Assembly: GCA_049669725.1 (NCBI GenBank)
Contig: JBATKU010000084.1
Coordinates: 1 to 64,000, forward strand
DNA length: 64,000 nucleotides
Direction of reading: 5' to 3'
Source of the DNA: JAFDCJ01 sp049669725
Lineage (GTDB): Bacteria > Desulfobacterota > Desulfobacteria > Desulfobacterales > JAFDCJ01
Of this stretch, positions 25,386-34,936 are shown in pieces. How positions within the stretch are numbered: position 1 is the first letter of the stretch; the number at the start of each line of letters is the position of its first letter. The notes under the pieces are model-generated. The model did not search any database and was not told the origin of the DNA. It worked only from the letters and a program-made list of their open reading frames with translations. A program made the position numbers and the translations under genes.

Positions 25386-25551
25386 TTGCGACCTTTTAGA
25401 TGCTAGCTGATTGTCTGAGAAAATAACCATTAAAAAAGAAGTTGCAGAATTTTCTATTGGATCAAAAAAGTTATTCTGGTAACAAATTACGGATATTTAT
25501 TCAACCTCAAACATATAGAATAAAAATATAGGCTTAAGAAACCATATCGAT

Positions 25552-28080
25552 ATGACGCAACTCACCCTTGATGATATATTGCCTTTCGTCGAAAAACCGA
25601 GTCGTTATCTGGGCTCGGAAATTAATACTACCAAAAAGGACCTCAGCCGGGTGAAGCTACGTTTTGCATTGGCCTTTCCGGATCTGTATGAAATCGGCAC
25701 ATCCCATTTCGGCATGCAGATCCTTTACCACATTCTGAACGCCCATGTGGACATTGCGGCCGAAAGGGTTTTTGCACCTGCCGTGGATATGGAAGCCCGG
25801 TTAAGAAAAACCGGAAAACCGCTTTTTTCTCTGGAGTCCCATGAGCCGGTCAACCATTTTGATATTGTCGGCTTCAGCCTTTTGTATGAGCTGAACTACA
25901 CCAATGTCCTCACCATTCTTGACCTGGCGGGCATTCCATTTCTGGCTTCAGAAAGGAATACGATTCATCCATTGATAATAGCCGGCGGGCCCTGTACCTG
26001 CAACCCGGAGCCGGTAGCCGAATTTTTTGATGCCGTCGTCGTCGGCGATGGCGAAAACACCATCATGCAACTGGCCGAAACCTGGCTGAATTGGAAAAAA
26101 GACGCCGCTGCCGACAGGGAATCTCTTTTAAAATTATGGTCGCTAATCGAAGGGGTCTATATCCCTTCTTTTTTTGAGCCCGGCTTTGATGACAATGGCT
26201 TTCAAACCGTTACTCCCCGGTTTCCAGACTATACCCAAGTGCAGCGTGCCATTGTCGGCGATCTGGACAGCATCCCTTTCCCTGAAGAGCCCGTTATAGC
26301 ATATGGCCGGCCGGTGCATGACCGGCTGCGACTGGAAGTTTCCCGGGGTTGCACCCGGGGCTGCAGGTTTTGCCAGGCCGGCATGATTTACCGGCCGGTG
26401 CGTGAGCGCTCGCCGGATCAATTAATGTCACTGGCTGCCAGATCAATAGCCGCCACGGGTTATGAAGATATATCACTGCTGTCTTTGAGCACCGGAGATT
26501 ATGGCTGTATTGCCCCGCTGATTGAACAGCTGATGGTCAACTTTGAATCTGATAATATCGCAGTCTCTCTACCTTCGCTGCGTGCCGGGACGCTGACCCC
26601 GGAACTGATGAAGTTGATTAAAAAGGTTCGCAAAACCGGTTTTACTATCGCGCCGGAAGCCGGTAGTCAAAGATTGCGGGATGTGATCAATAAAAATATC
26701 AGTGAAGACGAAATTATTAATACTGTTCAAAACGCCTTTGACTTGGGCTGGCAGGTTATTAAGCTTTATTTTATGATCGGGCTTCCCACCGAAACCGAGA
26801 AGGACCTGGGGGCGATGGTGGAGCTGGTAAACAAGTTGCGAAAAATAAAAAGTTCCAAGGGCCGCTGGGGCAAAATCAATGTCAGTGTCGCGACCTTCAT
26901 TCCCAAGGCTCACACCCCCTTTCAATGGGCCGGTCAGCTTTCACTGGCAGAATCAAGGTCCAAAATCAACTGGCTTCATCATCAGTTACGGCTGCCCGGT
27001 ATTCAATTCAAATGGCAAAACCCGGAGGTCAGCTGGCTGGAAGGTCTCTGGGCCCGGGGAGATCGACGGCTGAGCCGCCTGCTGATTGCTGCCTATAATA
27101 AAGGATGCAAGTTTGACGGCTGGAGCGACCAGTTCAACTTCCCGGCCTGGGAGGCGGCAATGGCAGAGAACGGTGTCGACCCTGTTTTTTTTACTGTCAG
27201 GAAACGGGATGTCAACGAACCGTTGCCCTGGGATCATATCGACAACCGGGTTGACAAAACCTTTTTAAGCCGGGAATGGCAAAATGCTCTGGAGAGCAAA
27301 TTCACAGCCGATTGCCGCCTGGAGGACTGTAACAAGTGCGGTGTCTGCGATTTTAAAGAAATCGATGTCAAAACTTATCAGAACTTTAAAAAGGAACTGT
27401 TCCGATATTCCGGTGTCGGGCTGGAGAAAGACGCACCGTTTAAAAAACTGAACGTCTATTTCTCCAAACTGGACCAGGCGAAATACTTCGGTCATCTTGA
27501 ACTGGTCAATATTTTTCTGCGGGCGCTAAAACGCGCTCAAATACCCGTTAAGTATTCGCAGGGGTTTCATCCCAAGCCAAAAATTTCCTTTGATGATCCC
27601 CTGCCCATAGGCATTGAAAGCCACCAGGAACACTTTACCCTTGCCGTCGCCGACTTTGTCCAACCGGATGCCGTCCTTCAGGGGCTAAACACTCATCTGC
27701 CGCAAGGTCTGCATATTCATGACTGCCGTCTGGCACCCCTTAAATCCGGGGCCCATATGGCCAAATCAAGTGTCTACCAGATTTCAGTTCCCGGCCACGA
27801 TTTTGACAGGGAGAAATTAGCATCTTTTGGCTGCCGTTCCGAGGCCTTCATTACCCTTTCGAATCGAAAAGGAAAGTTGAAAAAGATAGATTTAAAGGAT
27901 ATGGTAGTAAACATCGAATTGACCGATTCAAACCATTTGCTGGTGGCGCTAAAAGCGGAACCGGGCAAGACGGTAAGGCCCGCTGAGATGCTGCGCCATG
28001 TATTCGATCTTTCGGAGGAAGAGATCAAGAAAGCCAGGGTAGTTAAATTAAAGGATTTACTATTGACAAATGACTATTGA
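25552..28080 (+). CDS. TIGR03960-type radical SAM protein fused to DUF2344
   Basis: An 842-aa fusion. The N-terminal B12-binding-like region (about 1-210) includes FALAFPDLYEIGTSHFGMQ and IIAGGPCTCNPEP. The radical SAM core follows with SRGCTRGCRFCQAGM, the CxxxCxxC cluster loop, then SLSTGDYGCI and EAGSQRLRDVINKNISE. The last 240 residues (YFSKLDQAKYFGHLELVNIF, then KYSQGFHPKPKISFDDPL) are the DUF2344 (TIGR03936) domain. Cys residues in DCRLEDCNKCGVCDF may bind a second cluster. The protein family is widespread and usually encoded beside ribonuclease G and ribosomal protein genes, as here, which suggests a role in RNA or ribosome modification; the reaction is unknown. Confidence 0.9.
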   Translation: MTQLTLDDILPFVEKPSRYLGSEINTTKKDLSRVKLRFALAFPDLYEIGTSHFGMQILYHILNAHVDIAAERVFAPAVDMEARLRKTGKPLFSLESHEPVNHFDIVGFSLLYELNYTNVLTILDLAGIPFLASERNTIHPLIIAGGPCTCNPEPVAEFFDAVVVGDGENTIMQLAETWLNWKKDAAADRESLLKLWSLIEGVYIPSFFEPGFDDNGFQTVTPRFPDYTQVQRAIVGDLDSIPFPEEPVIAYGRPVHDRLRLEVSRGCTRGCRFCQAGMIYRPVRERSPDQLMSLAARSIAATGYEDISLLSLSTGDYGCIAPLIEQLMVNFESDNIAVSLPSLRAGTLTPELMKLIKKVRKTGFTIAPEAGSQRLRDVINKNISEDEIINTVQNAFDLGWQVIKLYFMIGLPTETEKDLGAMVELVNKLRKIKSSKGRWGKINVSVATFIPKAHTPFQWAGQLSLAESRSKINWLHHQLRLPGIQFKWQNPEVSWLEGLWARGDRRLSRLLIAAYNKGCKFDGWSDQFNFPAWEAAMAENGVDPVFFTVRKRDVNEPLPWDHIDNRVDKTFLSREWQNALESKFTADCRLEDCNKCGVCDFKEIDVKTYQNFKKELFRYSGVGLEKDAPFKKLNVYFSKLDQAKYFGHLELVNIFLRALKRAQIPVKYSQGFHPKPKISFDDPLPIGIESHQEHFTLAVADFVQPDAVLQGLNTHLPQGLHIHDCRLAPLKSGAHMAKSSVYQISVPGHDFDREKLASFGCRSEAFITLSNRKGKLKKIDLKDMVVNIELTDSNHLLVALKAEPGKTVRPAEMLRHVFDLSEEEIKKARVVKLKDLLLTNDY

Positions 28081-28166
28081 AGGAATTCTATCCATCGAGA
28101 GCCTTTCTTATAGGACCTCATGGTCTTGCGACAGGGTAGCATGATAGTATTTTTTTATCAATTAAC

Positions 28167-28240
28167 GGAGCGAAGCGACTTCCACAAATCGTCAATATTT
28201 CCGCCTGGGGCGGATCATTTTTCAATTGGAGCGAAGCGAC
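28167..28240. repeat. Short direct repeat GGAGCGAAGCGAC
   Basis: The 13-base sequence occurs at 28167-28179 and again at 28228-28240, just upstream of the RNase G start codon. Confidence 0.4.
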
Positions 28241-28243
28241 CGA

Positions 28244-29779
28244 ATGTATAAACAACTTGTTATTAATGTCGCCGAACACGAAACCAGGGTGGCTCTTTTA
28301 GAAGACGGTGAGATTGCCGAGTTTTATGTTGACCGCGGAGATGACTCCGACATTGCCGGAAACATTTACAAAGGCCGCGTCATACGTGTGTTGCCCGGCA
28401 TGCAGGCCGCCTTTGTAAATATCGGTTTAAGCCAGGCCGCTTTTATCTACGTGGATGATGTGTTCTATGATGATTTCAAGGAATATGAGCGCTTATTTGA
28501 AATTGAATCCGAGGAGGACGAAGACAGCCGCGAGGATAATCCCGGGCTGGAGATTTCTAATAAAAATGATTTTACTATCGAAGAGCTGATCCACGAAGGC
28601 CAAGAAATTTTGGTCCAGGCGGCTAAATCCCCCATGGGTACCAAAGGCGCACGTATTTCTTCCTATATATCGCTTCCCGGTCGTTTTCTGGTGCTGATGC
28701 CCAATTCTGATCATATCGGTGTCTCCCGGCGGATCGAAGATGAAACCGAACGTGAACGCTTAAAAACAATGGTGGAAAAATTAAGGACCGAGGATTTCGG
28801 TTACATTGTGAGAACCGCTGCTGAAGGCGAGCAGGAAGAAAAGCTTGCCTATGAAATGGGGTTTTTAAACAACCTGTGGAAAAACATCCAGAAAAAATTT
28901 GAGACTGCTCCGGTGCCTTCCCTGCTGCACCAGGAGCTTTCCATCAGCCTGCGGGCGGTGCGCGACCTATTGATCCAGGAAGTCGAAAAACTGGTAATCG
29001 ATTCAAAGCCAACCTATGAGGCGGTTTTGTCATTTCTGGACACTTACATGGCAAGCTTAAAGGACCATGTGGTATTTTATGAAGGCCACGAGCCGGTTTT
29101 TGATGCCTACAACCTGGAGGGTGATATTTCCCGTGCCTTAAAAAGAAAAGTCTGGCTGAAATCCGGCGGCTATATTTTGATAGAGCATACCGAGACCCTG
29201 GTGGCTATTGATGTTAATACCGGCCGTTACGTCGGTAAACATAATCTGGAAGAAACGATTTTAAAAACCAACCTTGAAGCAGTGAAAGAGATTGCCTATC
29301 AAATCCGGCTCAGGGACCTGGGCGGAATTATCATTATCGATTTTATTGATATGGAGAAAAAGAGTAACCAGGAAAAGATTTTTAGCGCCCTGAAAGAGGC
29401 CCTGAAAAAAGACAAAAGTAAAACTCATGTTTTGCCCATATCCGAAATGGGGTTAATCCAGATGACCCGCAAGCGTACCCGGGAGCCTCTGACGCGAATT
29501 CTCTGCGAGCCCTGCATATATTGTGACGGGGAAGGTTATATATTATCCAGGCAGTCCATTTGCTATAATATTTACCGTGAGATCTTACGTGATGTTCACG
29601 ATATGGACGGCAGGCGGTTGACCCTCAGGGTCAATCCGCAGATTACCGAACTCCTACTTGGTGAAGAAAGTTCTCTCATTGCCCACCTCGAGCGCTCCAT
29701 CGGCAAACAGATCGTCATTTATCCCAACCCGGAGTTTCACATGGAACAATTTGACATCTTCGAAGTTATTGGCGAGTAG
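28244..29779 (+). CDS. rng: Ribonuclease G (Rne/Rng family)
   Basis: A 511-aa single-strand-specific endoribonuclease that matures 16S rRNA 5' ends and helps to degrade mRNA. The S1 domain is at about 35-120 (GNIYKGRVIRVLPGMQAAFVNIG), with an acidic insert (EEDEDSREDNPG). The DNase I-like catalytic region has ETLVAIDVNTGRYVG and IIIIDFIDM, whose Asp residues bind magnesium. The zinc-link CEPCIYCDGEGY (CxxCxxC) supports the dimer. There is no long C-terminal RNA-degradosome scaffold, so it is RNase G-like rather than RNase E. The ATG at 28244 is chosen by homology; its ribosome site is weak. Confidence 0.92.
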   Translation: MYKQLVINVAEHETRVALLEDGEIAEFYVDRGDDSDIAGNIYKGRVIRVLPGMQAAFVNIGLSQAAFIYVDDVFYDDFKEYERLFEIESEEDEDSREDNPGLEISNKNDFTIEELIHEGQEILVQAAKSPMGTKGARISSYISLPGRFLVLMPNSDHIGVSRRIEDETERERLKTMVEKLRTEDFGYIVRTAAEGEQEEKLAYEMGFLNNLWKNIQKKFETAPVPSLLHQELSISLRAVRDLLIQEVEKLVIDSKPTYEAVLSFLDTYMASLKDHVVFYEGHEPVFDAYNLEGDISRALKRKVWLKSGGYILIEHTETLVAIDVNTGRYVGKHNLEETILKTNLEAVKEIAYQIRLRDLGGIIIIDFIDMEKKSNQEKIFSALKEALKKDKSKTHVLPISEMGLIQMTRKRTREPLTRILCEPCIYCDGEGYILSRQSICYNIYREILRDVHDMDGRRLTLRVNPQITELLLGEESSLIAHLERSIGKQIVIYPNPEFHMEQFDIFEVIGE

Positions 29780-30167
29780 AAGCTATCTCAGATATTTGCT
29801 CTTGACAGAGCAAACGGTGTGTGCTTTATTTCTTCGGTTTATGGTACCAGGTTGCGTGATGCTCCATACTTAATGATGATAACGGTTTAATAGCAGCTTG
29901 CGGGTGTACGGTATACAGCGTCGGGCATATTTATTTCCTGTAATAGCAATAAGTTATACAAATAAACAGTAAATGGCCACATTCAAGCGCGAAGCGCAAA
30001 TATGTAAAGGAATAGTAAAATGAAACGAACCTTTCAGCCCAGTAGAATTAAACGGGCCAGAAATCATGGCTTTCGGAAACGAATGGCGACCAAATCGGGC
30101 AGACGAATCATCAACCGGAGAAGAGCCAAAGGCAGGGTCCGTCTGGCGGGTTAGAAGCTATCTCAAA
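29777..30167 (+). repeat. TAGAAGCTATCTCA direct repeat flanking rpmH
   Basis: A 14-base sequence occurs at 29777-29790, beginning with the RNase G stop codon, and again at 30152-30165, beginning with the rpmH stop codon. The coordinates given enclose both copies. Confidence 0.45.
30020..30154 (+). CDS. rpmH: 50S ribosomal protein L34
   Basis: A 44-aa basic protein whose sequence begins MKRTFQPSRIKRARNHGF and ends RRRAKGRVRLAG, an unmistakable L34. TAAAGGAATAG supplies a ribosome site. It opens the classical rpmH-rnpA-yidD-yidC cluster, which in most bacteria lies close to dnaA and the replication origin. Here, however, the upstream neighbour is RNase G and not dnaA. Confidence 0.95.
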   Translation: MKRTFQPSRIKRARNHGFRKRMATKSGRRIINRRRAKGRVRLAG

Positions 30168-30213
30168 TTATTGGTATTATTAACTTAATTTTCAGACAGA
30201 GGAAGCTTGTCCG

Positions 30214-30570
30214 TTGCGTTTTTTCTTCACGAAAGCAGACAGGATTCTTAAGCGAAGCGAGTTTATCGCTCTGTCAAAATCCGGACGAAGGGTACAAGAC
30301 GCCAATTTTATTGCGTATTTTTTACCTGCGCAGTACAATCAATCCCGATTGGGTGTGACAATAACAAAAAAGGTTGGGCAGGCTGTCGAAAGAAACCGTA
30401 TTAAACGACTTGTGCGCGATTTTTTTCGATTGAACCGGCATTGTTTATCTGGCAAGTGGGATATCAACATCATCGCCAAAAGGCAGAGCGCAGGCATTCC
30501 GCCAGAAAAGGCCTACCGATCATTACAGAATTTATTTGACCTGATATCGAGATATGACAATCATCAATAA
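30214..30570 (+). CDS. rnpA: Ribonuclease P protein component
   Basis: A 118-aa basic subunit that assists the RNase P RNA in cutting the 5' leader from pre-tRNAs. The start codon is TTG at 30214, supported by GAGGAAGC ten bases upstream and by homology (LKRSEFIALSKSGRRVQDAN). The RNR signature is present in VERNRIKRLVRDFFR. It overlaps the start of yidD by 17 bases, so the two are co-translated. Confidence 0.92.
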   Translation: MRFFFTKADRILKRSEFIALSKSGRRVQDANFIAYFLPAQYNQSRLGVTITKKVGQAVERNRIKRLVRDFFRLNRHCLSGKWDINIIAKRQSAGIPPEKAYRSLQNLFDLISRYDNHQ

Positions 30571-30784
30571 TTTTTTCCGGATCATTTTCACTGCTTTGAT
30601 CAGGGTGTACCAATACACGCTGTCACCTCTACTGGGGCCATCTTGCCGATTTTACCCCAGCTGTTCAGAGTATGCCTATCAAGCGATTATGCGGCATGGT
30701 CCGCTCCGCGGTCTGCTGTTAGCCCTAAAGCGTATTTTGCGATGCCACCCATTTCATCACGGCGGTGTTGATCCGGTTCCCTGA
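30554..30784 (+). CDS. yidD: Membrane protein insertion efficiency factor
   Basis: A 76-aa YidD with the family signature YQYTLSPLLGPSCRFYPSCS near residue 20 and HPFHHGGVDPVP at the C-terminus. YidD is an amphipathic inner-membrane-associated protein that helps YidC and Sec insert membrane proteins. Its overlap with rnpA and its position before yidC are the conserved arrangement. Confidence 0.93.
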   Translation: MTIINNFFRIIFTALIRVYQYTLSPLLGPSCRFYPSCSEYAYQAIMRHGPLRGLLLALKRILRCHPFHHGGVDPVP

Positions 30785-30792
30785 ACCAGTAA

Positions 30793-30835
30793 CGATGTGA
30801 GCATCGGTAAGGCCGGTTGTGACCGGCCCTATTTT
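30793..30835 (+). terminator. Hairpins after yidD
   Basis: CGATG-tgag-CATCG (30793-30806) is followed by a perfect GC-rich stem GGCCGGT-TGTG-ACCGGCC (30811-30828) and then CTATTTT. The second stem with its short T-rich tail looks like an intrinsic terminator or attenuator between rnpA-yidD and yidC. The leader that follows (30836-31013) shows nothing else that I can name. Confidence 0.65.
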
Positions 30836-31013
30836 AAACGGAAGATTACTAAAATCTGCAATTTGTAAGGAATGGATCTCTTAAGCTGAGTCCTATATAC
30901 CGGATCTTATCAGCCCTCCATTAGGTCAGTCCACAGAGAACATGCCCCGTTTAATCGATCAAATTCGAACTTATTATTTCAATTCAGCTTTTTGTTAGTT
31001 TTAGGAGAAGACA

Positions 31014-32687
31014 ATGGAACAAGCGCGTTTGTTAATTGCTATTGTCCTGTCGGCCGCGGTTTTTTTAGTGTGGCAGTTCTTTTTTGTTGATAGAGACGCG
31101 GTTCAAAAAACTGCCAAAAAGACCGAACAGCCGCCGGCCAATACAGAACAGGTCCAGCCGGTGAAGCCTTATACCGCGCAGAAGGAAGACACCGTTATAA
31201 AGCCAACCGGTGTTACGGAAACTGCGGTTGCCAATCCCGCCCGACAGGCCAAATTCATTACCGTGGATACCCCGCTTTACAGGGCAAAGATCTCGGAAGA
31301 AGGCGCCGGGTTCACCAGTTTTATTTTGAAAAATTACAAAGAAACTGTTGCCAAGGATTCTCCCTTAAAAGAAATCATTCCCCAGGAAAGCGCATTTGAA
31401 AGCGTTTTGGTCGATTATGATGCCAAAAGCCTTGCCGGGCTTGATAAGGCGGTTTTTTCAGCCAACCTTAATGTTGATACACTCAGGGTTAAGGAAGGAG
31501 CGCAGCAGATTACGTTTTCCTGGACCTCCGAGCAGGGTGTCATCATTGAAAAGACCTACAGCTTTTCACCGGACTCTTACGTAATTGGACTCGATGTCAC
31601 CGTCAAAAACGGTTCTGATCGCAGTATCCAGGACAAGTTGTATGTGGCCTTAAAAGGGAGCGTCCCCAAGGACAAACGGGTCTACGGGTTTGAGGGACCC
31701 AGCGCGTTTATCAATGACAATCTTGAAGAGGTTAAAATAAAAGACATTGCTGATAAGAACACCTTCGCGGGTAGTTTAAAATGGATTGCCATTCAGGACC
31801 GGTATTTTATTACGAGTATCATTCCCACCCATGTCGATGAAGCCAGCATGCGGCTGTATCTCAAAGAAGACAAGCTGCTGGAGGCCCAGTATCTGAATCC
31901 GGTAAGCGATATCCGTCCCGGCACCCAGCAGACGTATCAATACTCGCTTTTCTTCGGCCCGAAAAGCATGAAAATTATGCGTGCGGTGGGGCATGATATT
32001 TCCGAAGCGCTCAACTTCGGCTTTTTTGATATTATTGCTAAACCCTGTGTCTGGTTAATGAACAAACTTTACAGTGTTATTCCCAATTATGGTATTGCCA
32101 TTATAATACTGACCCTTTTAATCAAACTTATTTTGTGGCCGCTGGGATCAAAAAGCTATAAATCCATGAGTGAAATGAAAAAGATCCAGCCGCTGATGAA
32201 GGAGATCAGAGAGAAATATAAAGATGACAAGAAAAAAATGAACGAAGAGGTCATGGGCCTCTATCGGACCTATAAAATCAATCCTCTGGGCGGCTGCCTG
32301 CCCATGGTCGTTCAACTGCCGGTTTTTTTTGCACTGTACCGCATGCTGTATCAGGCGATCGAGCTGCGACACGCCCCCTTTTTCCTGTGGATCGATGATC
32401 TCTCGGCTCCTGACCGCCTGGGCCATTTCGCAATTGACCATATCCCATTTATGGAACCACCTTACGGCATTCCGGTCCTGACGATAATCATGGGGGCCAG
32501 CATGCTGTTGCAGCAGAAAATGTCCCCGCCGATGGGGGACCCCACCCAGGCGAAAATGATGATGTTCATGCCGGTTATTTTTACAGTCATTTTTATCAAT
32601 TTTTCATCCGGACTGGTGTTGTACTGGCTGGTAAATAATATTCTCTCGATTGCTCAGCAATATTATATTCAGAAGAAATATGCATAG
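31014..32687 (+). CDS. yidC: Membrane protein insertase YidC
   Basis: A 557-aa insertase of the Gram-negative six-helix type. The first span is at residues 5-22, then a Pro/Lys-rich linker and a large periplasmic P1 domain (about 60-330). The conserved insertase core follows: PNYGIAIIILTLLIKLILWP, KMNEEVMGLYRTYKINPLGG, the hydrophobic-groove helices and VLYWLVNNILSIAQQYYI at the end. It inserts respiratory and ATP-synthase subunits alone or with SecYEG. AGGAGAAGAC precedes the ATG. It is the first gene of the yidC-jag-mnmE stretch. Confidence 0.95.
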   Translation: MEQARLLIAIVLSAAVFLVWQFFFVDRDAVQKTAKKTEQPPANTEQVQPVKPYTAQKEDTVIKPTGVTETAVANPARQAKFITVDTPLYRAKISEEGAGFTSFILKNYKETVAKDSPLKEIIPQESAFESVLVDYDAKSLAGLDKAVFSANLNVDTLRVKEGAQQITFSWTSEQGVIIEKTYSFSPDSYVIGLDVTVKNGSDRSIQDKLYVALKGSVPKDKRVYGFEGPSAFINDNLEEVKIKDIADKNTFAGSLKWIAIQDRYFITSIIPTHVDEASMRLYLKEDKLLEAQYLNPVSDIRPGTQQTYQYSLFFGPKSMKIMRAVGHDISEALNFGFFDIIAKPCVWLMNKLYSVIPNYGIAIIILTLLIKLILWPLGSKSYKSMSEMKKIQPLMKEIREKYKDDKKKMNEEVMGLYRTYKINPLGGCLPMVVQLPVFFALYRMLYQAIELRHAPFFLWIDDLSAPDRLGHFAIDHIPFMEPPYGIPVLTIIMGASMLLQQKMSPPMGDPTQAKMMMFMPVIFTVIFINFSSGLVLYWLVNNILSIAQQYYIQKKYA

Positions 32688-32710
32688 AGCGGTAACGGAG
32701 GTTGTACAAA

Positions 32711-33499
32711 ATGTCTTCGTTAGAATTTGAAGGAAAAAATGTCGAAAAAGCCGTCAAAAATGCCTGTGACAAGCTAAATATAACACCCAAAGAAGTTAGT
32801 TATAAGGTTTTATCACATGGGTCCAGCGGCATTTTCGGGTTGGTCGGCGCTAAAAATGCCCGGATAAGGGTCGCCGTGCCCGACAGAACCCCGGAATTCG
32901 ATGTTGATAATGATTACGAAAAGCATGATGCCCCCGTCTTTGAGGAAAAAGTTCAATCCGAAAAATCTTTTTCGGATAGCGACAGTTCCGAAGTTCCGCA
33001 ACGCCGTAATGTCGAGGAAAACCCCCTGGACCTGGCGCAGGCTGTATTACAGCGCATCATCGATGCAATCACTTCCGATGCTGCCATATCGGCTGAAGAA
33101 ACCAACGGCCGGATCCTGTTGAATGTCGCTGGCGGAAATGCCGGAGTTCTTATCGGAAAGAAGGGACAAACCCTCGAAGCCATTCAGTCCCTTGTGGATA
33201 AAATTGTCAACAAACACAACAACCATCATGACAAGATCAGAGTTCAGGTGGATGTCGAAGGCTATCTGGAAACCAGAAAACTCAATCTGGAAAAACTTGC
33301 CATGCGGCTGGCTGATAAATCCAAAAGGATCCGCAAGCCGATATCCCTGGGTCAAATGAACGGATACGATCGCAGGATCGTTCACATGGCCTTAAAAGAT
33401 GACTCCGAGGTTGAGACCAAAAGCAGGGGAGAGGGCCATATGCGCAAACTGGTCATTTTTCCCAATAATAAAAGTCCCCGCAGGCAGCCATCGCATTAA
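32711..33499 (+). CDS. jag: Jag/KhpB RNA-binding protein
   Basis: A 262-aa cytoplasmic protein. GGAGG nine bases before the ATG at 32711 sets the start. It has the N-terminal Jag_N domain (SLEFEGKNVEKAVKNAC, then LVGAKNARIRV), an acidic linker, a KH domain with the GKKGQTLEAIQSLV loop (about 155-170), and a C-terminal R3H domain (RIVHMALKDDSEVETKSRGE). In other bacteria it binds RNA and affects cell elongation together with KhpA. Synteny with yidC is conserved. Confidence 0.93.
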   Translation: MSSLEFEGKNVEKAVKNACDKLNITPKEVSYKVLSHGSSGIFGLVGAKNARIRVAVPDRTPEFDVDNDYEKHDAPVFEEKVQSEKSFSDSDSSEVPQRRNVEENPLDLAQAVLQRIIDAITSDAAISAEETNGRILLNVAGGNAGVLIGKKGQTLEAIQSLVDKIVNKHNNHHDKIRVQVDVEGYLETRKLNLEKLAMRLADKSKRIRKPISLGQMNGYDRRIVHMALKDDSEVETKSRGEGHMRKLVIFPNNKSPRRQPSH

Positions 33500-33507
33500 T
33501 TATAAAA

Positions 33508-34935
33508 ATGGATAATTCCACAATAGCAGCCATTGCGACACCCGGCGGCCGGGGTGGAATCGGGATCATTAAAATATCCGGTCCCAAGGCCGTTTTGATT
33601 GCTACGGTGATTTTTTTTTCCGCTGAACAACAACCAACCTCCGATTCCGGAAACCACTCATCTCCAAAAACCGCCACCCGTTCCGGTTTCCGATCCCATC
33701 GTCTTAACTACGGTCATATTATCTGCCCTGATACAGGGCGAATTGTCGATGAGGTCTTGTTGTCAGTCATGAAGGCACCCCGATCCTATACCAGGGAAGA
33801 TGTGGTGGAAATCAACGCCCATGGCGGCCAGGTAGCCCTGAATGCCATTCTGGAATTGGTTTGCAAACACGGCGCCCGAATCGCCGAGCCCGGAGAATTT
33901 ACCCAAAGAGCCTTTTTGAATGGTCGCATCGACCTGACCCAGGCCGAGGCGGTTATGGATATCATTAACGCGCGCACGGATAAATCCTTGCAGGTCGCCA
34001 CCGCTCAGGTCGATGGAAAGCTCAGAAGGTCGGTTGAGCAGATCCGGGAATTTCTGATCGAATTATTGACTCGAGCAGAAGCCGCCATTGATTTTCCGGA
34101 TGATGTGAAGGACATTGCCGAACCCAAAGGGACTGCCGCCGAGGTTGAGGCCAGGGCCATTAAACCGTTGCGAACCTTAATACGGTACCATGTCGACGGC
34201 CGGGTTCTACGGGACGGATTAAAGGTTGCCGTAATCGGCCGGCCGAATGTGGGGAAATCAAGCCTGCTCAATTGCCTGGTCCAAAAAGAGCGGGCGATTG
34301 TCACCGCCGTGCCTGGAACTACTCGGGATATGATTGAAGAAGCTTTAAATATCAATGGTTATTCGGTTATCCTTACCGATACCGCCGGTCTGCATAATAC
34401 CGATGACCCTATCGAAACCCTCGGCATTGAAAAAACTATTGAAAACGTTAATGGATCCGATCTGGTTCTTTTCATGGTTGAAGCCAACTTTCCGGTAACT
34501 GCCGAAGACCATAGCGTATTTGGGCGGATACGTTCTAAACCGATGATTATCGTGAAGAATAAAATTGATTTAATCAACAGCGATGAAATCTGCAAACTGC
34601 CCGATAGATGGGGGGAAATTGATTGTGTTCATACCTCGGCGTTGTACGGCCGAGGCATCGATCATCTGAAGGAACGGATCATTGAAGCGGCCTTCGGAAA
34701 AGATCCCCTTGATCTGGATGCTGTGATCGTTCCCAACCTGAGACAAAAATTGCTTATGACGAAAAGCCTCGAGGCGGCCGATGTTATTTATCAGGAGCTG
34801 AACAACGGCATACCCATGGAACTGGTTGCCATCCTTCTTCAGGAGGCCATCGATTTGTTGGGGCAGATTATTGGAACCAATGTCAAAGTGGACCTGCTGG
34901 ATCAAATCTTCAGCCGGTTTTGTATTGGAAAGTAA
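33508..34935 (+). CDS. mnmE: tRNA uridine-5-carboxymethylaminomethyl modification GTPase
   Basis: A 475-aa GTPase that with MnmG modifies U34 of tRNAs reading two-fold codon boxes. The N-terminal folate-binding domain includes DVVEINAHGGQVALNAIL and EFTQRAFLNGRIDLTQAEA. The G domain has GRPNVGKSS (G1), DTAGLHNTDDPIE (G3) and VKNKIDLIN (G4); the protein ends FCIGK with the catalytic Cys. A 20-25-residue Ser/Thr-rich insertion (about 34-58) interrupts the first beta region. The start is nine bases after jag. mnmG is not in the window. Confidence 0.95.
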   Translation: MDNSTIAAIATPGGRGGIGIIKISGPKAVLIATVIFFSAEQQPTSDSGNHSSPKTATRSGFRSHRLNYGHIICPDTGRIVDEVLLSVMKAPRSYTREDVVEINAHGGQVALNAILELVCKHGARIAEPGEFTQRAFLNGRIDLTQAEAVMDIINARTDKSLQVATAQVDGKLRRSVEQIREFLIELLTRAEAAIDFPDDVKDIAEPKGTAAEVEARAIKPLRTLIRYHVDGRVLRDGLKVAVIGRPNVGKSSLLNCLVQKERAIVTAVPGTTRDMIEEALNINGYSVILTDTAGLHNTDDPIETLGIEKTIENVNGSDLVLFMVEANFPVTAEDHSVFGRIRSKPMIIVKNKIDLINSDEICKLPDRWGEIDCVHTSALYGRGIDHLKERIIEAAFGKDPLDLDAVIVPNLRQKLLMTKSLEAADVIYQELNNGIPMELVAILLQEAIDLLGQIIGTNVKVDLLDQIFSRFCIGK

Positions 34936-34936
34936 C

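Noticed and set aside
28090..28240. The repeated GGAGCGAAGCGAC as a regulatory operator for RNase G
   Set aside because: Only two copies and no dyad symmetry; it may be a simple duplication.
29780..30019. Replication origin next to rpmH
   Set aside because: Only one loose DnaA-box-like sequence (TTATACAAA) is visible and dnaA is absent, so the origin is not supported here despite the nearby parS site.
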